A stretch of 8,307 nt of DNA, from the NCBI GenBank assembly GCA_018377375.1, contig JAGZZN010000069.1, forward strand, positions 1-8,307. Direction: 5' to 3'. Source of the DNA: Streptococcus parasanguinis. GTDB taxonomy: Bacteria; Bacillota; Bacilli; Lactobacillales; Streptococcaceae. Positions 1 to 6,774 of the stretch are shown piece by piece (position 1 is the first letter of the stretch; each line of letters opens with the position of its first letter). The notes below the pieces were generated by a model. It made no database searches. It saw only the letters and a program-made list of their open reading frames with translations, and was not told the origin of the DNA. A program made the translations under genes and the position numbers.

Positions 1-24
1 CATCACTCGCCTATTTTATATTAT

Positions 25-96
25 TGGGGTATAGCCAAGCGGTAAGGCAAGGGACTTTGACTCCCTCATGCGTTGGTTCGAATCCAGCTACCCCAG
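25..96 (+). tRNA. tRNA-Gln (anticodon TTG)
   Basis: The sequence folds as a standard cloverleaf of 72 nt. The 7-bp acceptor stem pairs 25-31 with 89-95, G96 is the discriminator, and the anticodon stem pairs 50-54 with 62-66. The 7-base loop is CTTTGAC, with anticodon TTG at 57-59, which reads CAA (and by wobble CAG) glutamine codons. The T arm has the usual GGTTCGAATCC. The 3' CCA is not encoded and must be added enzymatically. It lies 10 bp before a tRNA-Leu in the same direction, so the two probably share a transcript. Any promoter or earlier tRNA lies left of the window; bases 1-24 show nothing I can assign. Confidence 0.97.
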
Positions 97-106
97 TTAA
101 ATTTAT

Positions 107-190
107 GCCGGCGTGGCGGAATTGGCAGACGCGCTGGACTCAAAATCCAGTGTCCGCAAGGACGTGCCGGTTCGACCCCGGCCGCCGGTA
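107..190 (+). tRNA. tRNA-Leu (anticodon CAA)
   Basis: This is a class II tRNA of 84 nt with a long variable arm. The acceptor stem pairs 107-113 with 183-189, with a G-T pair at the end, and A190 is the discriminator. The anticodon stem pairs 134-138 with 146-150 and presents CAA at 141-143, which reads UUG leucine codons. The variable arm is the hairpin GTCC-GCAA-GGAC. The T arm reads GGTTCGACCCC. CCA is not encoded. It is the last tRNA before the terminator at 199-221. The UUG codon it decodes is also the start codon of adcR and adcC just downstream, though initiation there uses initiator tRNA. Confidence 0.97.
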
Positions 191-198
191 TAGATTAT

Positions 199-221
199 AA
201 AGGAGTTTTACTCCTTTTTTT
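199..221 (+). terminator. Intrinsic terminator of the tRNA pair
   Basis: An 8-bp stem AAAGGAGT / ACTCCTTT (199-206 with 210-217) has a 3-nt loop and a T run through 221. It lies 8 bp after tRNA-Leu and ends the tRNA transcript before the adcR promoter. Confidence 0.85.
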
Positions 222-242
222 GTTTTATTTTTTTCTTTTTTA

Positions 243-251
243 TGATATAAT
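243..251 (+). promoter_or_regulatory. Extended -10 promoter of the adc operon
   Basis: TGATATAAT contains a perfect -10 hexamer (TATAAT, 246-251) with an upstream TG extension. The region 17 bp upstream is T-rich with no good -35 match, so the extended -10 probably carries the promoter. Transcription would start near 258, giving an adcR leader of about 36 nt. The AdcR box begins at the last base of the -10. Confidence 0.75.
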
Positions 252-262
252 TAACCGGTAAA
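251..262 (+). promoter_or_regulatory. AdcR operator (zinc box)
   Basis: TTAACCGGTAAA matches the established streptococcal AdcR consensus TTAACYRGTTAA at 11 of 12 positions; only position 10 differs (A for T). It overlaps the end of the -10 hexamer and the expected transcription start, so Zn-loaded AdcR bound here should block RNA polymerase. This predicts repression of the operon when zinc is plentiful. The match and position are seen; the regulation is inferred from the known AdcR mechanism. Confidence 0.88.
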
Positions 263-293
263 GTTTCTTTTAGTGAATTAGAAGGAGTTAATT

Positions 294-731
294 TTGTCTG
301 AAGTTGCAAATAAAATCGATCGATTTTTAAATTCTATTTTATTGTTATCAGAAAATCAGCATGAGATTTTAGTTGGTTCTTGTACAAGTGGTGTTTCATT
401 AACCAACACTCAGGAACATATTTTGATGCTGGTTGCTGATGAAGCTCTAACCAATTCTGTCTTAGCAAAGAAATTGAATGTTAGTCAGGCGGCTATCACG
501 AAGGCTGTGAAACCTTTATTAAGCCAGGGAATGTTAGAGACTTATCGCGATGAGAATGATGCTAGGGTTCTCTATTATCGCTTAACTGAGATTGGTAAGC
601 CGATTGCATTAGAGCATCAGCACCACCATCAGCATACCCTTCATACTTATGAGGATGTTTTGTCGAAGTTTACTAATAATGAGCAAGGGGTTATTTCGCG
701 GTTTTTAGATTTATTGGAAGAGGAGTTATAG
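294..731 (+). CDS. adcR: AdcR, zinc-responsive MarR-family repressor
   Basis: This 145-aa winged-helix regulator senses zinc and represses zinc-uptake genes by binding TTAAC-type palindromes as a dimer. The DNA-binding domain spans about residues 38-98 and includes the recognition-helix stretch NVSQAAITKAVKPL. The residues known as zinc ligands in pneumococcal AdcR are all present at the same numbers: E24, C30, E41, H42, E107, H108 and H112. A histidine-rich tract (EHQHHHQH) surrounds the last of these. Length matches the family. The start is TTG at 294, chosen because GAAGGAG at 281-287 lies 6 nt upstream and because starting there keeps the conserved N-terminal helix; the next in-frame Met is residue 45. 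It is first in an operon with adcCBA and has an AdcR box in its own promoter, so it should be autoregulated. Confidence 0.96.
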   Translation: MSEVANKIDRFLNSILLLSENQHEILVGSCTSGVSLTNTQEHILMLVADEALTNSVLAKKLNVSQAAITKAVKPLLSQGMLETYRDENDARVLYYRLTEIGKPIALEHQHHHQHTLHTYEDVLSKFTNNEQGVISRFLDLLEEEL

Positions 732-732
732 T

Positions 733-1437
733 TTGAGGTATATTACGGTTTCGAATTTATCGTTTTATTATGACCGGGAACCGGTTCTGGAAGGAATCAA
801 TTACTACTTAGATAGTGGGGAGTTTGTAACCTTGACCGGTGAAAATGGTGCTGCTAAGTCAACCTTGATTAAGGCTAGTCTTGGGATTTTACAGCCCAAG
901 GTCGGGACAGTTGAGATTTCAAAGACGAATGTTAAGGGAAAGAAGTTAAGGATTGCTTATTTGCCGCAACAGATTGCTAGTTTTAATGCAGGATTTCCCA
1001 GTACGGTCTATGAATTTGTGAAGTCAGGTCGGTATCCTCGTAAAGGCTGGTTTCGAAAGTTGAATGAGCACGATGAAAAGCATATTCTAAAGAGTTTAGA
1101 ATCTGTTGGGATGCTGGAGTTCAAGGATAGGGCGATTGGTTCTTTGTCTGGTGGTCAGAAACAACGGGCTGTCATTGCTCGGATGTTTGCTTCAGATCCG
1201 GATATCTTTGTTTTAGATGAACCGACAACAGGGATGGATGCGACGACAAAGAGTGATTTTTATGAGTTGATGCATCACAGTGCGCATCACCATCAAAAAT
1301 CTGTTTTGATGATTACGCATGATCCTGAAGAGGTTAACCAGTTTGCGGATCGGAATATTCATTTGGTTCGCGACCAGAGCTCTCCTTGGAGATGTTTTAA
1401 CGTCCATGATATAGAAGGGGAGGGTGACCATGCTTGA
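733..1437 (+). CDS. adcC: AdcC, zinc ABC transporter ATPase
   Basis: This 234-aa protein is the cytoplasmic ATP-binding subunit that powers zinc import through AdcB. Visible motifs are Walker A GENGAAKST (36-44, with Ala in place of the usual second Gly before Lys), Q-loop LPQQ (77-80), signature LSGGQ (138-142), Walker B FVLDEP (159-164) and the switch histidine in MITHD (H196). The start is TTG at 733, one base after the adcR stop; AGAGGAG at 719-725 serves as ribosome site from inside adcR, so the two genes are probably translationally coupled. The end overlaps adcB by 8 bp. An unusual histidine cluster, HHSAHHH (181-187), lies between Walker B and the switch histidine. The sequence closely resembles pneumococcal AdcC as I remember it. 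Manganese and other zinc transporter ATPases are related, but the operon with adcR settles the assignment. Confidence 0.96.
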   Translation: MRYITVSNLSFYYDREPVLEGINYYLDSGEFVTLTGENGAAKSTLIKASLGILQPKVGTVEISKTNVKGKKLRIAYLPQQIASFNAGFPSTVYEFVKSGRYPRKGWFRKLNEHDEKHILKSLESVGMLEFKDRAIGSLSGGQKQRAVIARMFASDPDIFVLDEPTTGMDATTKSDFYELMHHSAHHHQKSVLMITHDPEEVNQFADRNIHLVRDQSSPWRCFNVHDIEGEGDHA

Positions 1438-2233
1438 TTTATTCCAGTATGATTTTATGCAGCGAGCCTTGTTGGCTATGGTTGCCATGAGTCTTTTTTC
1501 TCCTGTATTAGGGATTTTCTTGATTTTGAGACGGCAGAGTCTGATGAGTGATACGCTGAGTCACGTCTCTCTTGCGGGTGTCGCTTTTGGGCTTTTCCTT
1601 GGGATCTCTCCGACGCTTTCGACTATGATCATTGTCATTATAGCTGCGGTTTTTCTTGAGTATTTGCGGACCTTATTTAAGGACTTTATGGAGATCGGGA
1701 CGGCAATTCTAATGTCCACTGGTCTTGCCCTAGCTTTGGTACTGATGCGTGGTGGTGGGAAAAGCTCGATGAGCTTGGATCAATATTTGTTTGGTTCTAC
1801 CTTAACCATTACAGATGAACAGGTGATCGCCTTGTTTGTGATTGCTTTCGTTGTATTAGTGCTGACGGCCTTATTCTTGCGGCCTATGTATATTTTGACC
1901 TTTGATGAAGATACGGCCTTCGTAGATGGCCTTCCTGTCCGGACTATGTCCATTTTATTTAATGTGGTAACGGGGGTTGCTATCGCCTTAATGATTCCTG
2001 CAGCAGGATCGTTATTGGTTTCAACCATCATGGTCTTACCGGCTAGTATTGCCCTGAAATTAGGGAAGAACTTCCGTGGGGTCATGCTGATTGCGGTCAT
2101 CATTGGTTTTATCGGGATGTTTAGTGGGTTGATTTTGTCTTATATTGCAGATACACCAGCGAGTGCCAGTATTACGCTTTTATTTGTGGCACTGTTCTTG
2201 CTTGTGAATCTTGGATCACGTTTGAGGAAGTAG
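1430..2233 (+). CDS. adcB: AdcB, zinc ABC transporter permease
   Basis: This 267-aa polytopic membrane protein of the ABC-3 permease family (ZnuB type) forms the zinc channel as a dimer with AdcC. Hydrophobic segments run nearly end to end, consistent with about eight or nine membrane spans. Family hallmarks include DTLSHVSLAGVAFG (41-54) and the cytoplasmic stretch DEDTAFVDGLPVRT (159-172), followed by the membrane stretch ALMIPAAGSLLVSTIMVLP (186-204). I take ATG at 1430 as the start. GGGGAGG at 1417-1423 sits 6 nt before it, whereas the GTG at 1424 directly abuts that ribosome site and could not use it. The start lies inside the end of adcC (8-bp overlap), and adcA begins 2 bp after the stop, as expected for one polycistronic transporter message. 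Confidence 0.95.
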   Translation: MLDLFQYDFMQRALLAMVAMSLFSPVLGIFLILRRQSLMSDTLSHVSLAGVAFGLFLGISPTLSTMIIVIIAAVFLEYLRTLFKDFMEIGTAILMSTGLALALVLMRGGGKSSMSLDQYLFGSTLTITDEQVIALFVIAFVVLVLTALFLRPMYILTFDEDTAFVDGLPVRTMSILFNVVTGVAIALMIPAAGSLLVSTIMVLPASIALKLGKNFRGVMLIAVIIGFIGMFSGLILSYIADTPASASITLLFVALFLLVNLGSRLRK

Positions 2234-2235
2234 AT

Positions 2236-3741
2236 ATGAACTTTAAAAAATTTGGTTGGTTATTGTTAGTGGCTTTAACACTTGTTTTGACAGCTTGTGG
2301 CAAAAGTCAGAGTCAAAATGGGAAATTAAAAGTGATGACCACTTTCTATCCTGTTTATGATTTTACAAAAAATATTGTTGGAGATGAAGGAACGGTAGAC
2401 TTGCTCATTGGAGCGGGATCAGAGCCTCATGAATATGAATTGTCTGCTAAGGGGCGGGCTATGATTCAAGATTCGGATGTTTTCGTTTATGAGAATGAAA
2501 ACATGGAAACGTGGGTTCCAAATCTTTTGAAATCCATGAAGGATAAGAAAACCAAAGTGATCGATGCTACCAAGGGTATGGTCTTGCTTCCTGGATTGGA
2601 AGAGGAACATGAACACGAAGGGGGCGAAGAACACCATCATGAATATGATCCTCACCTTTGGCTCTCTCCACATCGTGCCATGAAGATGGTAGAGTCGATT
2701 CGTGATCAGTTGGTCGCAGCTTATCCAGATAAGAAAAAGACGTTTGAGAAAAATGCCCAAGCCTATCTGAAGAAATTACAGGCTTTGGATCAAGCTTATC
2801 AGGATGGGTTGAAAGATGCGAAACAAAAGAATTTCGTGACCCAACACGCGGCTTTCCGTTACTTGGCCTTGGATTATGGATTAAACCAGGTGGCCATTTC
2901 AGGGATTTCACCTGATAGCGAGCCTTCTGCTGCACGATTGCGTGAATTGACAGAGTATATCAAGAAAAATGAGATCAAGGTCATTTACTTTGAGGAAAAT
3001 GCTTCTAAGTCCTTGGCGAAAACCTTGTCTTCTGAAGCTGGTGTTGAGTTAGCTGTCTTAAATCCTTTGGAAAGCTTGACGGATCAAGAAATGAAAGATG
3101 GCGAAGACTACGTGTCTGTTATGAAGGAAAATCTGAAGGCGCTAGAGAAAACTACGTCACAAGCTGGTAAGGATATTCAACCGGAACATGAGGAAGATGC
3201 TAAGACAGTTCAAAAGGGCTATTTCGAGGATAGTCAAGTGAAGGATCGTAGCTTGGCAAATTATGCGGGTGATTGGAAATCAGTTTATCCATACTTGCAA
3301 GATGGAACCTTGGATCAGGTCTTTGATTATAAGGCAAAATTAAATCCAACTATGACGGCTGCTGAGTATAAGGAATATTATACAAAGGGTTACCAAACAG
3401 ATATTGATCGGATTAAGATTGATAAGGATTCAATGGAGTTTTATCAAAAAGGATCTTCTAAGAAATATACCTATAAATACGTAGGTAAGCACATTTTGAC
3501 TTATAAGAAGGGAAATCGTGGTGTTCGTTATCTCTTTGAAGCCAAGGAGAGCGATGCGGGAGACTTCAAATATGTTCAATTTAGTGACCATGAAATTACT
3601 CCGGTAAAGGCAGCTCACTTCCACATTTTCCATGGAGGAAAGAGTCAAGAAGCGCTTTATGATGAGTTGGAAAATTGGCCAACTTATTATCCTTCGAACT
3701 TATCTGGTTTAGAAGTGGCACAGGAAATGCTGGCTCATTAA
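2236..3741 (+). CDS. adcA: AdcA, zinc-binding lipoprotein with ZinT domain
   Basis: This is the extracellular zinc-capture subunit (501 aa) that delivers zinc to AdcB. It has a lipoprotein signal peptide with lipobox LTAC and lipidated Cys21. The ZnuA-like domain covers about 30-310. Its candidate zinc ligands are H65 (EPHEYE), H140 (YDPHLWL), H204 (TQHAAFRYL) and E279, with a His/Glu-rich flexible loop at 122-135 that probably gathers zinc. The C-terminal ZinT domain covers about 320-501, ends in WPTYYPSNLSG...MLAH, and has a metal-site motif HFHIFHG (H461, H463, H466). The two-domain length matches AdcA rather than AdcAII or manganese receptors, which lack ZinT. GAGGAAG at 2224-2230 is the ribosome site. 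It is last in the operon, 2 bp after adcB, and is followed by a terminator. Confidence 0.96.
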   Translation: MNFKKFGWLLLVALTLVLTACGKSQSQNGKLKVMTTFYPVYDFTKNIVGDEGTVDLLIGAGSEPHEYELSAKGRAMIQDSDVFVYENENMETWVPNLLKSMKDKKTKVIDATKGMVLLPGLEEEHEHEGGEEHHHEYDPHLWLSPHRAMKMVESIRDQLVAAYPDKKKTFEKNAQAYLKKLQALDQAYQDGLKDAKQKNFVTQHAAFRYLALDYGLNQVAISGISPDSEPSAARLRELTEYIKKNEIKVIYFEENASKSLAKTLSSEAGVELAVLNPLESLTDQEMKDGEDYVSVMKENLKALEKTTSQAGKDIQPEHEEDAKTVQKGYFEDSQVKDRSLANYAGDWKSVYPYLQDGTLDQVFDYKAKLNPTMTAAEYKEYYTKGYQTDIDRIKIDKDSMEFYQKGSSKKYTYKYVGKHILTYKKGNRGVRYLFEAKESDAGDFKYVQFSDHEITPVKAAHFHIFHGGKSQEALYDELENWPTYYPSNLSGLEVAQEMLAH

Positions 3742-3752
3742 GAGCTGTATCA

Positions 3753-3789
3753 AAAGAGAGACTAGGACTGATTATCCCGGTCTCTTTTT
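3753..3789 (+). terminator. Intrinsic terminator after adcA
   Basis: A hairpin pairs 3753-3762 with 3780-3789 (AAAGAGAGAC with GTCTCTTTTT, one G-T pair). It has a large partly structured loop, and the 3' arm merges into a T run. It starts 11 bp after the adcA stop and marks the end of the adc operon. Confidence 0.8.
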
Positions 3790-3811
3790 GATTAAAAATG
3801 GGGAGTGAAGC

Positions 3812-3840
3812 TTGTCAAATGCTTGAAAATACGTTACAAT
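3812..3840 (+). promoter_or_regulatory. Sigma-A promoter of the lipoprotein gene
   Basis: The -35 TTGTCA (3812-3817) and -10 TACAAT (3835-3840) each match the consensus at 5 of 6 positions, with ideal 17-bp spacing. The predicted start is near 3847, giving a leader of about 33 nt. The spacer and -35 contain an imperfect direct repeat (GCTTGTCAAAT then GCTTGAAAAT, 3810-3830), which could be an operator, although I cannot name a regulator. No AdcR box is visible here. Confidence 0.8.
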
Positions 3841-3879
3841 GAAAGGGCTTTAAATTAAAAAATGTATGGGGAATTTTAA

Positions 3880-4437
3880 ATGAAAAAAGTTGGTGCAATT
3901 CTTGTGAGTCTTCTCAGTGTGGTCCTGTTGGTAGCTTGTTCGCAACAGGGAACGAGCAAAAAATCAACCACTTCTTCTAGTCAAACGACGACCTCTTCTG
4001 AAGTCAAAAAGACGGATGCTTCTAGTTCGGAAGTGAAGGAGAAAGAAAAAAAAGAAGAGAAAAAAGAAGTGAAGAAAATGGATCTTGAGGCTATTGCCAA
4101 TGGAGATTACAGCAGTATTGCTGGTGTCTGGCAAGATGATAAAGGAAACAAGCTAGTCTTTAACGACAAAGGGTTGGTCTCACAAGAGTTAGAGGGCTAT
4201 GGAGCTTCTTTGACGGATTATGGAACAGCATCAGAAGGCATTTATGGTGGTCGTGATGGAGGCTTCTTGTTGGAGTATATTCCTGCGGGAGTGACCATTG
4301 GTGATCAGGTCGATGATCAAGGACAAGTGGTCTTTAAGGATACATCAGATGCCTCTAAAAACCGCTTGTGGTCTGGTGTTGGTATCGCTAGTTTTGGGGA
4401 ACAAGGCTCGATCTACTATCATGTAGGAGATGAATAA
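3880..4437 (+). CDS. Small cell-surface lipoprotein of unknown function, possibly DUF6287 type
   Basis: This 185-aa protein has a clear lipoprotein signal peptide: basic MKK, a hydrophobic core, lipobox LVAC and lipidated Cys20. A low-complexity linker follows (about 24-66), first Ser/Thr-rich and then alternating Lys and Glu, probably an extended tether through the cell wall. The folded part begins at MDLEAIANGDYSSIAGVW (67-84) and continues with GNKLVFNDKGLV. That pattern resembles the streptococcal DUF6287 lipoprotein module as I recall it, which I could not verify. The C-terminal part, about 105-185, is Gly-, Tyr- and Asp-rich with no recognised motif. The start is ATG at 3880 with GGGGA at 3868-3872. 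It has its own promoter and terminator, so it is not part of the adc operon despite adjacency. I see no catalytic or metal-binding motif and assign no function. Confidence 0.85.
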   Translation: MKKVGAILVSLLSVVLLVACSQQGTSKKSTTSSSQTTTSSEVKKTDASSSEVKEKEKKEEKKEVKKMDLEAIANGDYSSIAGVWQDDKGNKLVFNDKGLVSQELEGYGASLTDYGTASEGIYGGRDGGFLLEYIPAGVTIGDQVDDQGQVVFKDTSDASKNRLWSGVGIASFGEQGSIYYHVGDE

Positions 4438-4440
4438 TGG

Positions 4441-4483
4441 AAAAAAGAGGCTAGGACAAAAGTCCTAGCCTCTCAATTATTTT
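4441..4483. terminator. Bidirectional terminator between the lipoprotein and GH92 genes
   Basis: A perfect 12-bp stem (4446-4457 with 4462-4473, core GAGGCTAGGAC) closes a 4-nt AAAA loop. Read on the minus strand it is followed at once by six Ts (complement of 4441-4446), a strong terminator for GH92 transcripts. Read on the plus strand it is followed by CAATTATTTTT, a weaker T tract that should still serve the lipoprotein gene, whose stop is 8 bp upstream of the stem. Confidence 0.88.
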
Positions 4484-4489
4484 TAGATT

Positions 4490-4620
4490 GTCGAGCAAGA
4501 CGCAGTGGTTGAGTGGGCTCTACTACGCTAATTTCATCAGCTTTTACAGCCCTACTCAACTGTGCGGAGGTGGGACGACGAAATCGAATTCTAACGAATT
4601 ACCGATTTCTGTCCCACTCT
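4490..4620. repeat. Two-hairpin repeat-like intergenic element
   Basis: This noncoding stretch folds into two adjacent structures. The first (about 4502-4565) has the stem GTTGAGTGGGCT / AGCCCTACTCAAC with one bulge and a small inner hairpin GCTAAT-TTC-ATCAGC with one mismatch. The second (4570-4617) pairs GTGGGAC with GTCCCAC, then GAAATCG with CGATTTC, then AATT with AATT. From memory, near-identical sequence occurs between genes in many mitis-group streptococci, so I call it a dispersed repeat, but only one copy is visible here and I cannot name the family. It would be transcribed as the 3' untranslated region of GH92. Short open frames across it appear spurious. Confidence 0.6.
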
Positions 4621-4627
4621 CTTTTTC

Positions 4628-6703
4628 TTATGTATGTGGGGGAAGCCAAGAAAGCTCAAACTGGAGCAATTGGGCTTCAAGGAGATCTTGATGGGAAACC
4701 TCTTGTTTTTCTTTGCCATCTAATAGGGCTTTTTGGATGAAATAGGCGCCTGCAGTGTGTGAGTTGGCGCAAATCTTGAGCTCTTGCTTGGGAAGATGGA
4801 GAAGGACTTCTTTAAAGAGAGGAAGGCCCAGATCATAGATTGGTTTTCCTGGGCAGGTTGGATAGAGTCCAAGGGCTGACCAGATGTACCAAGCAGATAG
4901 GCTACCGTTGTCCTCATCACCTGGATAGGCTTGGAAATCTTGATGGAAAGCTTGGAAACGGATCTGGTGGATCAGGAGATTGGTGTATTCGGGATGAAGG
5001 CTGTGACGGAAGAGGTAGGGAATGTGAAAGCTGGGTTGATTGGAGATGGCGATCTGCCCAAATGGGGCTTGGGCCATTTCACTCATTTCGTGGATTTCAT
5101 AGCCATATCCTCTTACGTCAAATTGAGGTTTTTGATTGGCCAGATCCAGCAGTCGTTGGGTGAAGGCTTTTTTACCGCCCATTAGCTCTATCAGGCCGGA
5201 GAGGTCGTGTAAGGCTCCAAAAGTAGCCTGCGTTGCAGAGCATTCTGCATAATCTCCTCCCCAGCTGGTAGGAGAGAAGGGTTCTTTAAAGTTTCCATTA
5301 GTGGATCGCGCCCTCATGAAGCCTGTTTGGGCATCGTACAATGTTCGGTAGGAGAGGCTGGAAGCAGCATACCGAGTGGCTGTTTCTGTCTGACCCAATT
5401 GCTTGGCAACGGTAGCAATGCAAAAATCACTATAGGCATAATCTAGGCTATGGCTAACACTTTCGTGAAAATCATCGGGGAGGTAGCCAAGGGCCTTGTA
5501 GCTTTCATTGCCATGGCGACCAAAATGTTGAGTAGGGTCTGTTTTTTGGGCCGTCTGGAGCATAGCTGTCAGCATGTTTTCATGTAGGTCTGGTGCGATC
5601 CCTTTTGTGACAGCATCCGCAAAGACGCCATCGATGAGGGTACCTGGCATCATTCCTCGTTCATCTGGGGCCAACCATTTTGGTAGAAAACCAGTATCCT
5701 TGTATGTATTTAAAAATCCTTCGAGAAAGTGACGGTAATAATCGGGGTAGACAAGGCTAAAGAGCGGAAAAGATGTTCGGAAGAGATCCCAGAATCCGAT
5801 ATTGGTATAAGCTTTTCCTGGTTTGATTTCATTATGAGTAACATCCAGGTGCCAGTCATTCCCCTTGCTATCTGTTTCATAAAAGGTTTGAGGGAAAAGG
5901 AGGAGTCGGTAAAGGCAATGATCGAAAAAGGCTTGGTCACGCCCTCCGGTATCTTTTACTTCAATTCGTTTTAGCAGTTGATTCCATTGATCGGCTGCTT
6001 CTTTTTTAGCTTCCTCTAGATAAAGGTTGGGAAGATGGCTGTGAGCCATGTCTTGAGACAGATAAGAAGTTCCTAATTGGACGGTCACTTCCTTGCTCGC
6101 AAAGGTCAGAAAAAGATCTTGATCGATGTGAGTGACGTTCTCGATCGGCTGGCTAAATTGCCACTGGAGATAGAAAGAGTAGGAAGTATCTGCGGTATGA
6201 GCCTGATCCAGAATGTGGAAGTGGCAGGTTTGGTCTGTCAGAGTCAAGACCTCTAGTTCATTTGCCGCATGAAAGCAGAGAGTCAGCTTTTCTGGTGCTC
6301 GAAAGCGCATGATAGCCCCGTAGCGGCTTGGAACCAGCTCGCTTTGAATCTGATAACGTTCCGAAAAAATCCGAAGGTAGTGGGGCTGGAAAAGAGCTTC
6401 TTTCATTGAATAACTGCTTTGGCGACGGAAGAGGTCGGTACTTGTAACTTCTCCTGTGATGGGCGTGATGAGGCACCAAGCGTAGTCTCCTATCCAAGGA
6501 CTAGGCTGGTGGGTGAGGCGAAAACCCTGAAAAATAGGAAGATTGGGGTTGAAAAACCAAGCCCCTTGTTCGTGTGTCGTCTGGGGAAGGAAGTAGTTCA
6601 TTCCAAAAGGGACTCCAGTATAAGGGAGGGTATTTCCGTGGGAATAGTGGGGATGATTCTCGCTTCCCCAGCGGGTATCGATGGTCTGGCAAGTTGTGCG
6701 CAT
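4628..6703 (-). CDS. GH92 family exo-alpha-mannosidase
   Basis: This 691-aa glycoside hydrolase should release mannose from alpha-linked manno-oligosaccharides. Family GH92 enzymes are calcium-dependent inverting exo-mannosidases, and the pneumococcal relative is an alpha-1,2-mannosidase. The N-terminal beta-sandwich domain covers about 1-235, and the (alpha/alpha)6 catalytic domain about 255-691. Visible hallmarks are YTNIGFWDLFRTSFPL (299-314), DYAECSATQ with the probable acid Glu487 (484-492), and YPGDEDNGSLSAWYIWSALG (593-612) with the probable base aspartates D596 and D598. There is no signal peptide or anchor, so it is probably cytoplasmic. The start ATG at 6703-6701 is preceded by AAGGAGA (complement of 6708-6714). 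It diverges from GH125 across a shared promoter region and converges on the lipoprotein gene. Linkage specificity is inferred, not visible. Confidence 0.93.
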   Translation of the reverse strand: MRTTCQTIDTRWGSENHPHYSHGNTLPYTGVPFGMNYFLPQTTHEQGAWFFNPNLPIFQGFRLTHQPSPWIGDYAWCLITPITGEVTSTDLFRRQSSYSMKEALFQPHYLRIFSERYQIQSELVPSRYGAIMRFRAPEKLTLCFHAANELEVLTLTDQTCHFHILDQAHTADTSYSFYLQWQFSQPIENVTHIDQDLFLTFASKEVTVQLGTSYLSQDMAHSHLPNLYLEEAKKEAADQWNQLLKRIEVKDTGGRDQAFFDHCLYRLLLFPQTFYETDSKGNDWHLDVTHNEIKPGKAYTNIGFWDLFRTSFPLFSLVYPDYYRHFLEGFLNTYKDTGFLPKWLAPDERGMMPGTLIDGVFADAVTKGIAPDLHENMLTAMLQTAQKTDPTQHFGRHGNESYKALGYLPDDFHESVSHSLDYAYSDFCIATVAKQLGQTETATRYAASSLSYRTLYDAQTGFMRARSTNGNFKEPFSPTSWGGDYAECSATQATFGALHDLSGLIELMGGKKAFTQRLLDLANQKPQFDVRGYGYEIHEMSEMAQAPFGQIAISNQPSFHIPYLFRHSLHPEYTNLLIHQIRFQAFHQDFQAYPGDEDNGSLSAWYIWSALGLYPTCPGKPIYDLGLPLFKEVLLHLPKQELKICANSHTAGAYFIQKALLDGKEKQEVSHQDLLEAQLLQFELSWLPPHT

Positions 6704-6774
6704 CTTGTCTCCTTTTTCTTCATCAACCTTAAATGATCTGTGTTTTTCTTGGAATACGCGGTGGTATTTTCTTC

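Noticed and set aside
73..261. A 62-codon frame starting in tRNA-Gln.
   Set aside because: It reads through both tRNA genes, the terminator and the adc promoter; it is a chance frame.
1424..1429. GTG at 1424 as an adcB start two codons upstream.
   Set aside because: It directly abuts the GGGGAGG ribosome site, leaving no spacing; ATG at 1430 has 6-nt spacing and matches the known N-terminus.
3862..3879. A five-codon open frame (MYGEF) just before the lipoprotein gene, considered as a leader peptide.
   Set aside because: It has no ribosome site of its own and contains the GGGGA used by the lipoprotein start; nothing suggests attenuation.
4488..4740. Two short overlapping plus-strand open frames (67 and 75 codons).
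   Set aside because: They run through the two-hairpin repeat-like element and into the antisense of GH92, have no ribosome site, and look like translated repeat rather than protein.
6419..6736. A 105-codon plus-strand frame antisense to the start of GH92, and similar antisense frames within GH92, adcA and GH125.
   Set aside because: They are shadows of strongly supported genes and show no domain or start signal of their own.
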